A stretch of 64,000 nt of DNA from VBAU01 sp036005185 (GCA_036005185.1 DASYQS010000024.1:62001-126000); one strand, 5' to 3'; counted from the stretch's first letter, positions 8,216 through 16,747 are shown. Numbers and translations: made by a program. The notes: generated by a model from the sequence alone, not told the origin.

Positions 8216-8290
8216 CGTTTATCCTTCAATAAACGATTTTTTCTGTTATTTATTCTAAATATAACTAGTTAATGGCTTGTTTATTCTAAA
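8216..8290. promoter_or_regulatory. Candidate operator sites between the Lrp-type gene and ahcY
   Basis: CGTTTAT (8216-8222) and ATAAACG (8229-8235) form a perfect 7-bp inverted repeat just upstream of the regulator start. TTTATTCTAAA occurs twice, at 8249-8259 and 8280-8290, with 31-bp spacing, close to three helical turns, so both face the same side of DNA. Such phased sites suit an oligomeric Lrp-type protein. Binding is inferred only. Confidence 0.45.
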
Positions 8291-8294
8291 GACT

Positions 8295-8377
8295 TATTTT
8301 TGCCTCAGAAAAATTATTGATTATTCATTATTCATTATTTGATTTCCCAGAGCAGTAATAATCATTAATCAATAATT
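8295..8377 (+). promoter_or_regulatory. Probable ahcY promoter box and 5' untranslated hairpin
   Basis: TATTTTTG at 8295-8302 fits the -7 consensus; a TTG at 8277-8279 is closer than the usual 19-base spacing. The presumed leader contains an inverted repeat, with 8312-8323 pairing with 8366-8377 (12 bp, core ATTATTGATTA). The loop has 42 bases and is made of AT-rich CATTATT-like repeats. No known riboswitch consensus was recognised. Confidence 0.4.
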
Positions 8378-8416
8378 AATAATAATTCAACCATTAAAAA
8401 ATTTAAACTCTCGAAA

Positions 8417-9745
8417 ATGTCAGCAACAACATCATCAAGAATTGACTTCAAGCTGCCTTATAAAGTAAAGGACATTTCCCTGGCAGAATGGGGACGTAAA
8501 GAAATTCGCTTAGCCGAAGCGGAAATGCCGGGTCTTATGGCCATCCGCAAAGAATATGGAGCAAGCAAACCACTAAAAAATGCACGCATCGCCGGTTGCT
8601 TGCACATGACCATTCAAACCGCTGTGCTCATTGAAACATTGATCGAGCTGGGCGCCGAAGTAAAATGGAGCTCATGCAATATTTTCTCCACGCAAGATCA
8701 TGCTGCTGCTGCTATTGCGGCTGCCGGCATTGGTGTATTTGCTTGGAAAGGTGAAACCATTGAAGAAGCTGATTGGTGCATTGAGCAAACATTGTTTTTC
8801 GGCAGCGCTGATCGTCCGCTGAACATGATCTTGGATGATGGCGGCGATCTCACCAACATGGTGCTTGATAAATATCCTGAGCTGGTGCAGCATGTAAAAG
8901 GAATTTCTGAAGAAACAACAACAGGTGTGCATCGTTTGTATGAAAGAATGGCGAAAGGAACACTGCCTCTCCCCTGCATCAACGTGAACGACTCGGTTAC
9001 AAAAAGCAAGTTTGATAATAAATATGGTTGCAAGGAAAGCTTGGTAGATGCTATCCGTCGTGCAACGGATGTGATGATGGCGGGCAAGGTTGCCGTAGTA
9101 GGTGGTTATGGTGATGTAGGTAAAGGTTCTGCCGCTTCATTGCGTGGCGCCGGTTGCCGTGTTATCGTTACCGAGATCGATCCTATCTGCGCATTGCAAG
9201 CTGCTATGGATGGTTACGAAGTAAAGAAAATGGCGGATGCAGTGAAGGAAGCTGATATCATCGTTACTGCCAGCGGTTGCCGCGACCTGATCACGGAAAA
9301 ACATTTCCGCAGCATGAAGGACAAAGCCATCGTTTGCAACATCGGACATTTTGATATTGAAATTGATGTGGCCTGGCTCAACAATAATTATGGACATACC
9401 AAAGACACCATCAAACCACAGGTTGATCTTTATAGCATCGATGGCAAAGAAATTATTTTGCTCGCTGAGGGACGTTTGGTGAATCTCGGCTGCGCTACTG
9501 GTCATCCAAGTTTTGTGATGAGCAATAGTTTCACCAACCAGGTGCTGGCACAAATTGAACTTTGGACAAACTATAGCAAGTACGAAAACAAAGTATATGT
9601 GCTGCCAAAACATCTCGATGAAAAAGTAGCAAGACTTCACCTCGCAAAAATTGGTGTTGAGCTGGATGAGTTAACAAATGAACAAGCAGAATATTTAGGA
9701 ATACCAAAGAATGGGCCGTTCAAAGCTGAGCATTATCGCTATTAA
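8417..9745 (+). CDS. ahcY: Adenosylhomocysteinase (SAH hydrolase)
   Basis: Cytosolic NAD-dependent enzyme that splits S-adenosylhomocysteine into homocysteine and adenosine, relieving product inhibition of methyltransferases. The 442-residue protein has the substrate domain motif SSCNIFSTQDHAAAAI. The NAD-binding Rossmann loop is GYGDVGKGSA at 230-239, with the second signature GCATGHPSFVMS. The C-terminus is KAEHYRY, the classic KxxHYRY end, with the Lys and Tyr that contact NAD of the neighbouring subunit. Full length and intact. An intrinsic terminator follows, and the divergent Lrp-type gene may regulate it. Confidence 0.98.
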   Translation: MSATTSSRIDFKLPYKVKDISLAEWGRKEIRLAEAEMPGLMAIRKEYGASKPLKNARIAGCLHMTIQTAVLIETLIELGAEVKWSSCNIFSTQDHAAAAIAAAGIGVFAWKGETIEEADWCIEQTLFFGSADRPLNMILDDGGDLTNMVLDKYPELVQHVKGISEETTTGVHRLYERMAKGTLPLPCINVNDSVTKSKFDNKYGCKESLVDAIRRATDVMMAGKVAVVGGYGDVGKGSAASLRGAGCRVIVTEIDPICALQAAMDGYEVKKMADAVKEADIIVTASGCRDLITEKHFRSMKDKAIVCNIGHFDIEIDVAWLNNNYGHTKDTIKPQVDLYSIDGKEIILLAEGRLVNLGCATGHPSFVMSNSFTNQVLAQIELWTNYSKYENKVYVLPKHLDEKVARLHLAKIGVELDELTNEQAEYLGIPKNGPFKAEHYRY

Positions 9746-9781
9746 TTCGTGAGACGTCAAACGTCTGACGTGAGAATATTG

Positions 9782-9807
9782 AAGCTTCGAATTATTCGAG
9801 GCTTTTT
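9782..9807 (+). terminator. Intrinsic terminator after ahcY
   Basis: AAGCTTCGAA at 9782-9791 pairs with TTCGAGGCTT at 9795-9804 (ten pairs, one G-T) around a three-base loop and runs into five T. It is 37 bases after the ahcY stop. A smaller ACGTCA/TGACGT inverted repeat lies just before it. Confidence 0.85.
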
Positions 9808-9837
9808 ATTTAATACCACCTTCAGTTTTTCATAGCA

Positions 9838-9884
9838 TCGTCTGTTGCGACGCAATCCTTTCATTGTTCGGGAATTCTATTCTG
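9838..9884. repeat. Dispersed repeat with AATAGAATT end, copy D
   Basis: Read on the minus strand it gives AATAGAATTCCCGAAC, then GCGTCGCAACAG. This matches the order seen in the copies at 1313, 14338 and 26500, but is more degenerate in the middle. Confidence 0.45.
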
Positions 9885-9886
9885 TC

Positions 9887-9952
9887 GCCATGGTTCGTGT
9901 CGACACGAACTATGGCGATGAGTAAAAACAAAGCCGTTTGCGGGGACGCAAA
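9887..9952. repeat. Twin hairpins of a composite intergenic repeat
   Basis: GCCATGGTTCGTGTC (9887-9901) pairs with GACACGAACTATGGC (9902-9916) with one wobble, forming a near-perfect 30-base palindrome. TTTGCG (9937-9942) then pairs with CGCAAA (9947-9952). The second hairpin, with the same GGACGCAAA side, recurs at 16572-16587. Confidence 0.55.
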
Positions 9953-10208
9953 AGGCAACACTGCGGAAGAATGTTGCATTTTGATCAATACCACATTACT
10001 CGGCTCAGATCGCTGTCTGCACCAACCTGCGTAAACCGTCATACACTACGAACTTACCACCAAGTAGTAGTCTAATAGTGACCAGGTAGTGAGTAAAAGC
10101 ATTCTTAGCAGAACAACTGCACCCATTGCCTACAAGAAGATCACTCTCAATTTATCTCCGCTCACGTTCGGTTGATCCGTGGTCAGAAAAAGTTTTGATT
10201 TTGCTTTC

Positions 10209-10419
10209 TTAATCAGGAGACTTGACCGAGTACGGCGAAAGAACGGATTTAAGTTTTTCTATTAAAGTATCATCCAAAGCGTATTGGATCTTTTCACTTT
10301 CAATTTTTTCAGTTGTTTCATCTTAAAGTTATATCCTTTCAGTCTTTACAAAATCGACTAGAATCTTACTAACAGTGTCTTTATCACTTAATGCTAGGGC
10401 AACCCCGTGCAAACAAAAA
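10209..10419 (-). pseudogene. Possible remnant of a small gene with two in-frame stops
   Basis: One minus-strand frame reads through about 70 residues with a protein-like composition: an upstream part LHGVALALSDKDTVSKILV, then TAA-CTT-TAA, then an acidic, amphipathic part beginning DETTEKIESEKIQYALDD and ending in a TAA at 10209. Both parts are in the same frame, split only by the two nearby stops. I do not recognise the family. It may be chance coding-like sequence; confidence is low. Confidence 0.25.
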
Positions 10420-10776
10420 AAATTTTTGTCTTTCGCCGTGTTTCTAGGATTTTTTTAACAAATGTAAAGGGACTTTTAAAATAGAAAAGGAAAGGGAATG
10501 TTAATATACCTGCTGCTGTTTTGAAAGCTGCTGTTCTGAAATGTTGTCCTGGTTCCCCCTGTCTCATTTTTCCATCCCACAGGCTATTAGATTAAATTTT
10601 TCGGCACGATTCCTGCCTTTTGCAGGCAGTCTGAATAAATAATAAAAAATCCCAATCCCACCCCTCCGAAATTCATTTACGTCCGTGCGGCTTATAAAAA
10701 CAGCACCGTATCTCATTGAATCTCGTCGTAAATATCAAACTCGATAATTGAAATTGTTTGTTAAAAACATGGATTG

Positions 10777-11469
10777 ATGTTGAGACAAAAATTATATAGC
10801 GCCGGATTATTGATCTATTGCTCATTGATCACTGTCGGTAATATTCAAAAAGGATCAAACAGCGGAACAAAACATGTTACCGATAACAAAACAATAATTT
10901 CACAAGAGTCCGTTGTTACTCTGCTCGGTTTTGATTTGAATCCAATGGCTTTGCAGTTTGCAAAAGAGTACGTCAAAAAGAATACCTGGGGTTTAGAAAA
11001 ACTTAAAAAAAGAAGCAAGTCCAAGTTTAGCATCATTAATTCAGTTTTTTCCAAATACAATCTTCCGCCTGAGTTGAAATATATGGCCATTGTAGAATCC
11101 AATTTAAACACGGATACAGTTTGCAACAGCACCGGTGCAACAGGCATCTGGCAATTGATGCCTATTACAGCCTGTGAACTTGGATTAAAAATTACCGATG
11201 AAGTTGATGAACGCCTCCATGTTTATAAAAGTTCAGCGGCTGCAGCAAAATATCTCAAACAATTATATGCTGAATTCGGAGATTGGTTATTAGTAATAGC
11301 TGCATATAATTCAGGCCCCGCTAAAGTTACCCGTGCAATAAATTTATCAGGCTATCGTAATTTTTGGCAACTGCAAAATTTTCTACCGGCGGAAACGAGA
11401 AATCATGTAAAAAGATTTGTCAGTATGCTGTATTTTTTTGAAGAACAAAACAAAGCCGCCATACAATAA
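10777..11469 (+). CDS. Lytic transglycosylase with SLT domain (GH23, MltD-like)
   Basis: Periplasmic muramidase that cleaves peptidoglycan with 1,6-anhydro ring formation. ATG at 10777 is preferred over TTG at 10774, giving 230 residues with a hydrophobic export segment at about 5-20. The SLT domain runs from about 85 to 205. It holds the catalytic Glu107 in MAIVESNLN, then GATGIWQLMP and AAYNSGP, the three standard GH23 motifs. There is no LysM repeat, so it is shorter than MltD. The context is isolated: a long spacer precedes it and repeats follow it. Confidence 0.9.
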   Translation: MLRQKLYSAGLLIYCSLITVGNIQKGSNSGTKHVTDNKTIISQESVVTLLGFDLNPMALQFAKEYVKKNTWGLEKLKKRSKSKFSIINSVFSKYNLPPELKYMAIVESNLNTDTVCNSTGATGIWQLMPITACELGLKITDEVDERLHVYKSSAAAAKYLKQLYAEFGDWLLVIAAYNSGPAKVTRAINLSGYRNFWQLQNFLPAETRNHVKRFVSMLYFFEEQNKAAIQ

Positions 11470-11474
11470 AATAG

Positions 11475-11545
11475 TAAGTAAAAACTCCGCTAACATTGGC
11501 GTCCAAGCCAACGTAATCGCAAAGTCATTTGCGATGATGCCAGCG
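11475..11545. repeat. Composite intergenic repeat, CCGCTAA/TTGGCGTCC type
   Basis: ACTCCGCTAACATTGGCGTC is followed by CAAGCCAACG and then CATTTGCGATGATGCC. The first part recurs as ACTCCGCTAAGTTGGCGTCC at 16673-16692. TTGGC and GCCAA can form a small hairpin. It lies between the transglycosylase gene and the convergent VOC gene. Confidence 0.5.
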
Positions 11546-11566
11546 ACAGCCCAGGTTCATTCATTC

Positions 11567-11950
11567 TTATTTCCCCGGCTCAAATAACTCCACAAAATTC
11601 CCAGAAGGATCAATTAATAAAATTTGCGAGCCACCCGGACCCTTGACAATATCATTACGAAAATTCACACCTTCCTTCTTAAGTCTCTCAACTTCTGATC
11701 GCAGATCTTCTACTTCCAGTTCAATTCGATTCCAACCACCCGGCTCAGGTCGCTCTCCATCGGGCATTGCACGGCCTGCAGAACTTTTTTCTCCGCTGAG
11801 CAACAACCTTAGATTTCCTCTTGTGACATCTGCAAATGCAGGAGGAGCCGAATTGGCTCCCGGTTTGAAACCTAGGTGTTTTGTATAAAATTCTACTGCG
11901 GCGTTAACATCGTCCACCATGTATCGCACATTAACTTGTTCTGTTTTCAT
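11567..11950 (-). CDS. VOC (glyoxalase/bleomycin resistance) family protein
   Basis: The 127-residue single-module vicinal oxygen chelate protein begins VNVRYMVDDVNAAVEFYTKHLGF and ends QILLIDPSGNFVELFEP. These are the paired beta-alpha-beta-beta-beta units of the fold, with a metal-ligand Glu near the C-terminus (VELFEP). Such proteins include glyoxalases, dioxygenases and antibiotic-binding proteins. No residue pattern here fixes the substrate. Confidence 0.88.
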   Translation of the reverse strand: MKTEQVNVRYMVDDVNAAVEFYTKHLGFKPGANSAPPAFADVTRGNLRLLLSGEKSSAGRAMPDGERPEPGGWNRIELEVEDLRSEVERLKKEGVNFRNDIVKGPGGSQILLIDPSGNFVELFEPGK

Positions 11951-12230
11951 ACGATTGATTTGATAAGATGATTTAAAATAATTTTAATTGAATAGGATTC
12001 AGTCTGATTTAGACTTTCTGTGCACGCACCAAATTCATGCCACCAGAAATTGTTGAGCCCGTCTCATCCCCCCTGCTGTCTTAATCTTCAAAAGAAAATT
12101 TAACCGTGTTCGTGTTACGTCCCGATAGTCATCCGGTATTAATAAAATGAGAAATTAGTAATTGAGCCCTCGCCCCTGCGCGGACTTTTTCTTTTTTTAA
12201 TTTGTATCTTCCTCATTTAATCAAAACTTT

Positions 12231-14273
12231 ATGCGCAATCTCTTTTATATCACTACTTGCTTATTTTTGATTACAACTAGTCAAGCCCAGGTAAAAAATG
12301 CAATTACACATGAGTCAATGACAATGATGAAAAGGGTTGGAGCTCCTGAAATTAGTCCCGATGGCAAATGGGTAGTATTCAGTCTTACTGAACCCTCTTA
12401 TGTTGAAAAAGATGTGGTGAATGATCTTTGGATCGTACCAACTGACGGCAGTGCAAAGCCAAGACGACTGACCTTTGGGAAAAGTACAGAGAGTGGTTAC
12501 AAATGGAGTCCTGACAGCAGGCAGCTTGCCTTTTCTGCTAAACGCGAAGAAGACGAAATAGCGCAAGTGTACATCATGAATATTGCGGAAGGCGGAGAAG
12601 CATACCGACTTAGTAATATTTCAACAGGAACAGCTAACCCGCAATGGAGTCCCGATGGAAAAATGATCCTGTTCACCAATAAAGTTTATCCCGGCAACTT
12701 TACTGATTCTGCTAATAAAAAAACAACTGAAGAAAGAAAGAAAATAAAATACAATGCACGAGTATATACTTCCTTCCCTATTCGCAACTGGGATGTATGG
12801 ATAGATGAAAAACAAAACCATGCTTTTGTACAGGCTGTTGAACCCGGCTCTGCAGCCAAAGATATTTTTGCCAATGTATCAATAACAGGAAAAGTGGGTT
12901 TTTCACTTGGCAATATTTGTTGGGCGCCGGATGGAAAGGAAGTCATTTTTTCTGCATCAACCGATCTTACTTCGTCTGCTTACCGAGATCCGACATTGAA
13001 TCTATACAAGGTTTCTATCAACGGCGGTGATGCCGTGCAATTAACCAACGACGGTAATAATTATACTAGTCCGGGCTTTTCACGGGAAGGCCGTTATCTT
13101 TTTTGCCTTTCCAATGCCAATAATGATAACAAAGTTTACAGCCTTCCCCGGCTCATCCGTTATGATTGGCCTTCATTCACCAATAGAACAATTATAGTTC
13201 CGGCATTAGACAGACCGGTAAACAATTATGTTGTTGCTGCTGCCAATAAAATTTATATGAGTGTGGAAGATCAGGCCAATGATAAAATTTTTATGGTGGA
13301 CGTAATGAAAGGAGAAGCAAAAGAACTTCCTGGATTGAATGGCTCTTATACCGCAGTCAGCGTTTCTGCAGATGGAAAGATTGTGAGTAATTATGAAAAT
13401 GCATCGAAGCCTGCCGAAATTGTTCGCATCAATGCCACAACAAAAAATCCTGTTTTCCTATCTGCATTCAATGACGCTGCACTGGCAGCATTAGATTTAA
13501 AAACTCCCGAAGTTTTCTGGACCACAACCAGCCGCGGTAAAAAAATAAGGAGCATGCTGGTAAGGCCTGCGGGTTTTGATCCCTCCAAAAAATATCCGCT
13601 GTTTGTAGTGATGCATGGCGGACCCGCGGGTGCATGGAAAGATAATTGGGGTTATCGCTGGAACTATCATTTGCTTGCTGCGCCGGGATATGTTGTACTG
13701 CTGACAGATTATACTGGCTCTACAGGCTACGGCGAAAAGTTTGCGCAGGACATACAGTTTGATCCATTGAAAGGGCCGGCCGAAGAGATCAATGAAGCAG
13801 CGGATGATGCGATTAAACGTTTTGCCTTCATTGATGGCACCAGACAAGCTGCAGGTGGCGGAAGCTATGGTGGACATTTGGCCAATTGGATGCAGGCCTC
13901 TACTACACGTTATAAATGTTTGATAGCACATGCAGGCATGATCAACAGTGAATCGCAATTCCTTACCAGCGATTATCTCTATGGACGCGAAGTCATGAAC
14001 GGCGGGGCGCCATGGATAAAAACGGCGGCATGGAATGCGCAAAATCCCATACGGTATGCAGCGAATTTTAAGACGCCGGTTTTGATCACGGTTGGTGAAA
14101 AAGATTTTCGTGTGCCGCTCAATAATTCCATTGAAAATTTTGGCTTATTGCAAAGATTAAAGATCCCAAGCAAACTCATTGTATTCCCTGATGAAAACCA
14201 TTGGATACTAAAACCAGAGAACAGCCGCTTCTGGTATAAAGAAGTGCAGGATTGGTTGGGGAAATATTTGTGA
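12231..14273 (+). CDS. S9 family serine peptidase (prolyl oligopeptidase/acylaminoacyl peptidase type)
   Basis: Exported peptidase of 680 residues with a signal peptide (about 1-19, cleaved after TSQA). An N-terminal beta-propeller follows, built from WD40-like PD40 repeats such as APEISPDGKWVVFSL and NPQWSPDGKMILF. The C-terminal alpha/beta-hydrolase domain begins near residue 430. The triad is visible: Ser545 in GGGSYGGHL, Asp625 in GEKDFRVP and His657 in DENHW. It probably trims peptides in the periplasm or at the cell surface. The gene stands alone, with a weak hairpin-like sequence and T-run near 14292-14325. Confidence 0.93.
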   Translation: MRNLFYITTCLFLITTSQAQVKNAITHESMTMMKRVGAPEISPDGKWVVFSLTEPSYVEKDVVNDLWIVPTDGSAKPRRLTFGKSTESGYKWSPDSRQLAFSAKREEDEIAQVYIMNIAEGGEAYRLSNISTGTANPQWSPDGKMILFTNKVYPGNFTDSANKKTTEERKKIKYNARVYTSFPIRNWDVWIDEKQNHAFVQAVEPGSAAKDIFANVSITGKVGFSLGNICWAPDGKEVIFSASTDLTSSAYRDPTLNLYKVSINGGDAVQLTNDGNNYTSPGFSREGRYLFCLSNANNDNKVYSLPRLIRYDWPSFTNRTIIVPALDRPVNNYVVAAANKIYMSVEDQANDKIFMVDVMKGEAKELPGLNGSYTAVSVSADGKIVSNYENASKPAEIVRINATTKNPVFLSAFNDAALAALDLKTPEVFWTTTSRGKKIRSMLVRPAGFDPSKKYPLFVVMHGGPAGAWKDNWGYRWNYHLLAAPGYVVLLTDYTGSTGYGEKFAQDIQFDPLKGPAEEINEAADDAIKRFAFIDGTRQAAGGGSYGGHLANWMQASTTRYKCLIAHAGMINSESQFLTSDYLYGREVMNGGAPWIKTAAWNAQNPIRYAANFKTPVLITVGEKDFRVPLNNSIENFGLLQRLKIPSKLIVFPDENHWILKPENSRFWYKEVQDWLGKYL

Positions 14274-14337
14274 TTTATTGAAGCATCGAAATCCTTAGCC
14301 TGTCGAAGGGCCTTGGCTTTTTTATTTTATGCAGCCA

Positions 14338-14400
14338 GCGACAACAATTCTATTCAGTTCCTGTTGTGTCACTCACTTGTACGTTCGGAGATTCTATTGA
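14338..14400. repeat. Dispersed repeat with AATAGAATT ends, copy B
   Basis: On the minus strand it reads AATAGAATCTCCGAACGTAC, a GAGTGACACAACAGG core, then GAATAGAATTGTTG, so both AATAGAAT ends are kept. It separates the S9 peptidase gene from the DUF262 gene, which converge. Confidence 0.6.
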
Positions 14401-14444
14401 GCACTTTGCAGGCGAATACGATTTTTATATAGATTTCCACTTAT

Positions 14445-15524
14445 TCAGGTAGAAAATTTTGCGCTGAAAATATCAAATTCTTTATTTAGTATCTGAAATC
14501 TTTCTTCATGACTTTGTTGACTGTTCGTGCTTCTATTAAACTGATCATATTTGACAAATGAAATCTTAATATTTTTATTATTTGGGTCATTTCTAACCAT
14601 CTGCGAATTATTCCTTCTATCTTCCTCAAATCGTAATAAAAATTCACGAACCAGGCGATATTTTTTCTCTGGTATTTTTTTTATGAAAAAATAATAAACC
14701 GGTAATATTCCTGCAGAAGTCAACAGTTTATCTTTAGGCAAAAAAATACTTGCCATAATATCCAAAACATCAAGAACCCGTCTCGCAGCCAGCTCAAGTT
14801 GTTGTGAGTTCTTTTTATTTTTCATTTCTCTTACAAACTCATCAAGATATGGTTTTGTTGTTTCTTTAAACCCCTGATAAAATTCAAACATTAAAATCTT
14901 AGCTGCAGCATTCAAATCTTGACCTCTAAGAACATTGAATTTAATATTTGTAGTAAAAAAATCACTCTTTGAAATCCTCCTGATTATTTCAGGAGCTGGT
15001 CCTGTCATAGCATTTCTAATTTCGGCACCCGTAAGAGATTGGCTTCTATTAAGACGAACAAATAACTCATTAATTGGATCCTCATTTTTAGCCATGACGG
15101 CCATAACCAGAAGATTGAAGTTTTCAAACTCATCCGCTATATCGGTGTGGTTTTCTTTAATGTCTTTATAACCGAGTCCACCGAGTTTTAGAGAAGGATT
15201 CTCAAGATATACAAAGTCATCGTTTAATGTTAATTGATCAGCAAAGAAATCAAAAATTGCTTCTAGCCTTTGTTTCCCATCAATTATTGCATAGGATAGC
15301 TTTTTCCTATTCAACTGTGAGTTCCCCCATGTAAAATCTGCCAAATATAATTTCGGTATATCGTACCCATTAATAATTGAATCGATTAGATATGCCTTGT
15401 CTGTATCTGACCAAATCTTTCCTTTCCTTTGATATGGCGGGTTAACATCTATTTGATCTTTTTTACTATACCACCAACTCAATGTTTTGGCTTCCATTTG
15501 AGTTATCTTGAATTTTTTATTCAT
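14445..15524 (-). CDS. DUF262 domain protein (GmrS-like), second gene of FRG-DUF262 pair
   Basis: The 359-residue protein has the DUF262 (ParB/sulfiredoxin-like) N-terminal domain. PPYQRKGKIW (residues 29-38) is followed by the helix YLIDSIINGYDIPKLYL, and IIDGKQRLEAI contains the DGQR-type nucleotide-binding motif (82-86). The middle has FVRLNRSQSLTGAEIRNAM, also typical. The C-terminal part is helical, and I see no DUF1524 His-Asn-His nuclease motif as in full GmrSD enzymes. DUF262 proteins belong to type IV restriction of modified DNA and other defence systems. It starts 17 bases after the FRG gene stop, so both are surely co-transcribed. Confidence 0.9.
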   Translation of the reverse strand: MNKKFKITQMEAKTLSWWYSKKDQIDVNPPYQRKGKIWSDTDKAYLIDSIINGYDIPKLYLADFTWGNSQLNRKKLSYAIIDGKQRLEAIFDFFADQLTLNDDFVYLENPSLKLGGLGYKDIKENHTDIADEFENFNLLVMAVMAKNEDPINELFVRLNRSQSLTGAEIRNAMTGPAPEIIRRISKSDFFTTNIKFNVLRGQDLNAAAKILMFEFYQGFKETTKPYLDEFVREMKNKKNSQQLELAARRVLDVLDIMASIFLPKDKLLTSAGILPVYYFFIKKIPEKKYRLVREFLLRFEEDRRNNSQMVRNDPNNKNIKISFVKYDQFNRSTNSQQSHEERFQILNKEFDIFSAKFST

Positions 15525-15541
15525 TTTGATCCATTAAAAGT

Positions 15542-16357
15542 TCAACTTTCGAATCCAAATATTCTTTTTATTTCTTTTGCTAACCCATCTAATTCCGGAA
15601 ACACTACTGACTCTGTTATACCATGATTAAAAATAGAATTTTTAATTTTTTGAATCATAGATTTATCAATTGTTAATTTAATTAAGCAATTCTTTGGAAA
15701 ATTATATTTGCTATATACTTTTTCCATTGGTAATTTGCTTTGACCAAAAATCATAAACACACCTCTTTGAGCAACAATTCTTGGGCTATTATGGACACCA
15801 TAGAGTGCAACTGGCAAGTTATCGGAAATGCTCCTGGCATCAAGGATAGGTTTATAACTTTTGATTTGTTCTCCATTTGTAGTTAATATTCCTCCCTTAA
15901 AACTCACATGGTTTAAGGCATGTTGATTCCATTTTATAGGGTCTAATACCCAAACGGAAACTGGAGAACTGAATCTCATCTTGCCTCTTTTATCAAGCCT
16001 AGTATTTGCCATCATAACGGCGAAAAAAAGAGCCATAAAAGGGTTTTCTGTCCAATCAAGAAGGCGAGTTGGTATTCCATAATGTTGCATAAAAAATAAT
16101 GTTTCCCATTCCTCGTTCAATGATTTTGAATGAAAGGGAACACTAGTCTGACGAAATCGTGTCATCAGGTCATTTTCAAGATTCGCCAAATCCCCAATAG
16201 ATACTTTCTGTTTGTGTCGATATAAGGAAGGAATCAAAGGATATTTATAATTTCCACATCCTCGATACCATAAAACATTTGATTGGCTTTGCATGATGCC
16301 AACCATTTTTACAAAATCAATAAATGATTTTAATTTCTTTTCTTGAAATTTAGGCAT
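15542..16357 (-). CDS. FRG domain protein, first gene of FRG-DUF262 pair
   Basis: The 271-residue cytosolic protein has the FRG domain. The name motif appears as WYRGCGNYKYPLIPSLYR (YRG at 31-33). The signature FMQHYGIPTRLLDWTENPF follows at 89-107, with ALFFAV after it. The C-terminal third (VYSKYNFPKNCLIKLTIDK and ESVVFPELDGLAKEIKRIF) matches the end of this family, where the stretch before FPELDGLA is conserved. FRG proteins occur in mobile and defence regions, but their biochemical activity is not established to my knowledge. Context (GHKL ATPase upstream, DUF262 directly downstream) suggests a defence role; this is inference. Confidence 0.9.
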   Translation of the reverse strand: MPKFQEKKLKSFIDFVKMVGIMQSQSNVLWYRGCGNYKYPLIPSLYRHKQKVSIGDLANLENDLMTRFRQTSVPFHSKSLNEEWETLFFMQHYGIPTRLLDWTENPFMALFFAVMMANTRLDKRGKMRFSSPVSVWVLDPIKWNQHALNHVSFKGGILTTNGEQIKSYKPILDARSISDNLPVALYGVHNSPRIVAQRGVFMIFGQSKLPMEKVYSKYNFPKNCLIKLTIDKSMIQKIKNSIFNHGITESVVFPELDGLAKEIKRIFGFES

Positions 16358-16432
16358 GCTTGTTTATTATAGTGGCTGTCGCGATAATTAAATATAAAAA
16401 TACTTTCCCATGTCGCTGTTATCCATCGTTTA

Positions 16433-16704
16433 ACCGTTGTTGATGTTTAGCGAATAGGCACCAACATCCAGTAAGGCCAACGCTTCCTAAGTTTACTATT
16501 CGGTTTTGTTGTTCGAATCCCCATGTTGTTGGTATATCGTCGAGTTTTTGTGTTGAGCATACCAACACCCATTTGCGAGGACGCAAACGGCAGTCAGAGA
16601 TATTATGTTCTCATGGAGTCTCCCGCGGGGACTCTGAGGAATGCCCGTCCACATAAGTAAATAACTTAAGTAACTCCGCTAAGTTGGCGTCCCATTCCAA
16701 TGTG
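16433..16704. repeat. Composite intergenic repeat with several hairpins
   Basis: In order: a TTGATGTTTAGCGAATAGGC / ACCAACATC hairpin; GTTGGTAT pairing with ATACCAAC around position 16550; TTTGCG (16572-16577) pairing with CGCAAA (16582-16587); GAGTCTCCCGCGGGGACTC near 16616-16634; and ACTCCGCTAAGTTGGCGTCC at 16673-16692. Individual parts recur at 9937-9952, 11475-11545 and 22583-22615, so this looks like the fullest copy. Confidence 0.55.
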
Positions 16705-16706
16705 AA

Positions 16707-16747
16707 CTAAGAAAGCCGTCTCGATTTAGTTAAGGCGGCTTTCTTAG
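16707..16747 (-). terminator. Hairpin terminator after the GHKL ATPase gene
   Basis: CTAAGAAAGCCG (16707-16718) pairs perfectly, 12 of 12, with CGGCTTTCTTAG (16736-16747) around a 17-base loop. It begins five bases after the minus-strand stop. The stem carries its own A/T tracts in place of a separate T-run, a form common in Bacteroidota. It probably separates the ATPase transcript from the FRG-DUF262 pair. Confidence 0.7.

Larger units (their letters stand above)
9808..10776. other. Long intergenic spacer with repeats
   Basis: About 970 bases without a convincing intact gene. It holds a copy of the AATAGAATT-bounded repeat (9838-9884), hairpins at 9887-9952 and a possible gene remnant on the minus strand (10209-10419). 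A short TGCCTTTTGCAGGCA palindrome lies near 10615-10629. The frame 9830-10042 on the minus strand overlaps the repeat hairpins and looks non-coding. Confidence 0.6.

Noticed and set aside
8303..8416. Riboswitch (SAH or SAM type) before ahcY
   Set aside because: Only an AT-rich long-range stem is seen, with none of the GC-rich conserved cores I know for SAH or SAM riboswitches.
9830..10042. A 70-codon open frame on the minus strand
   Set aside because: It runs through the repeat hairpins at 9838-9952, has no recognisable domain and no promoter, so it is treated as non-coding.
16505..16530. GTTCGAATCC, like a tRNA T-loop
   Set aside because: No acceptor stem, anticodon arm or D arm could be paired around it; it is part of the composite repeat.
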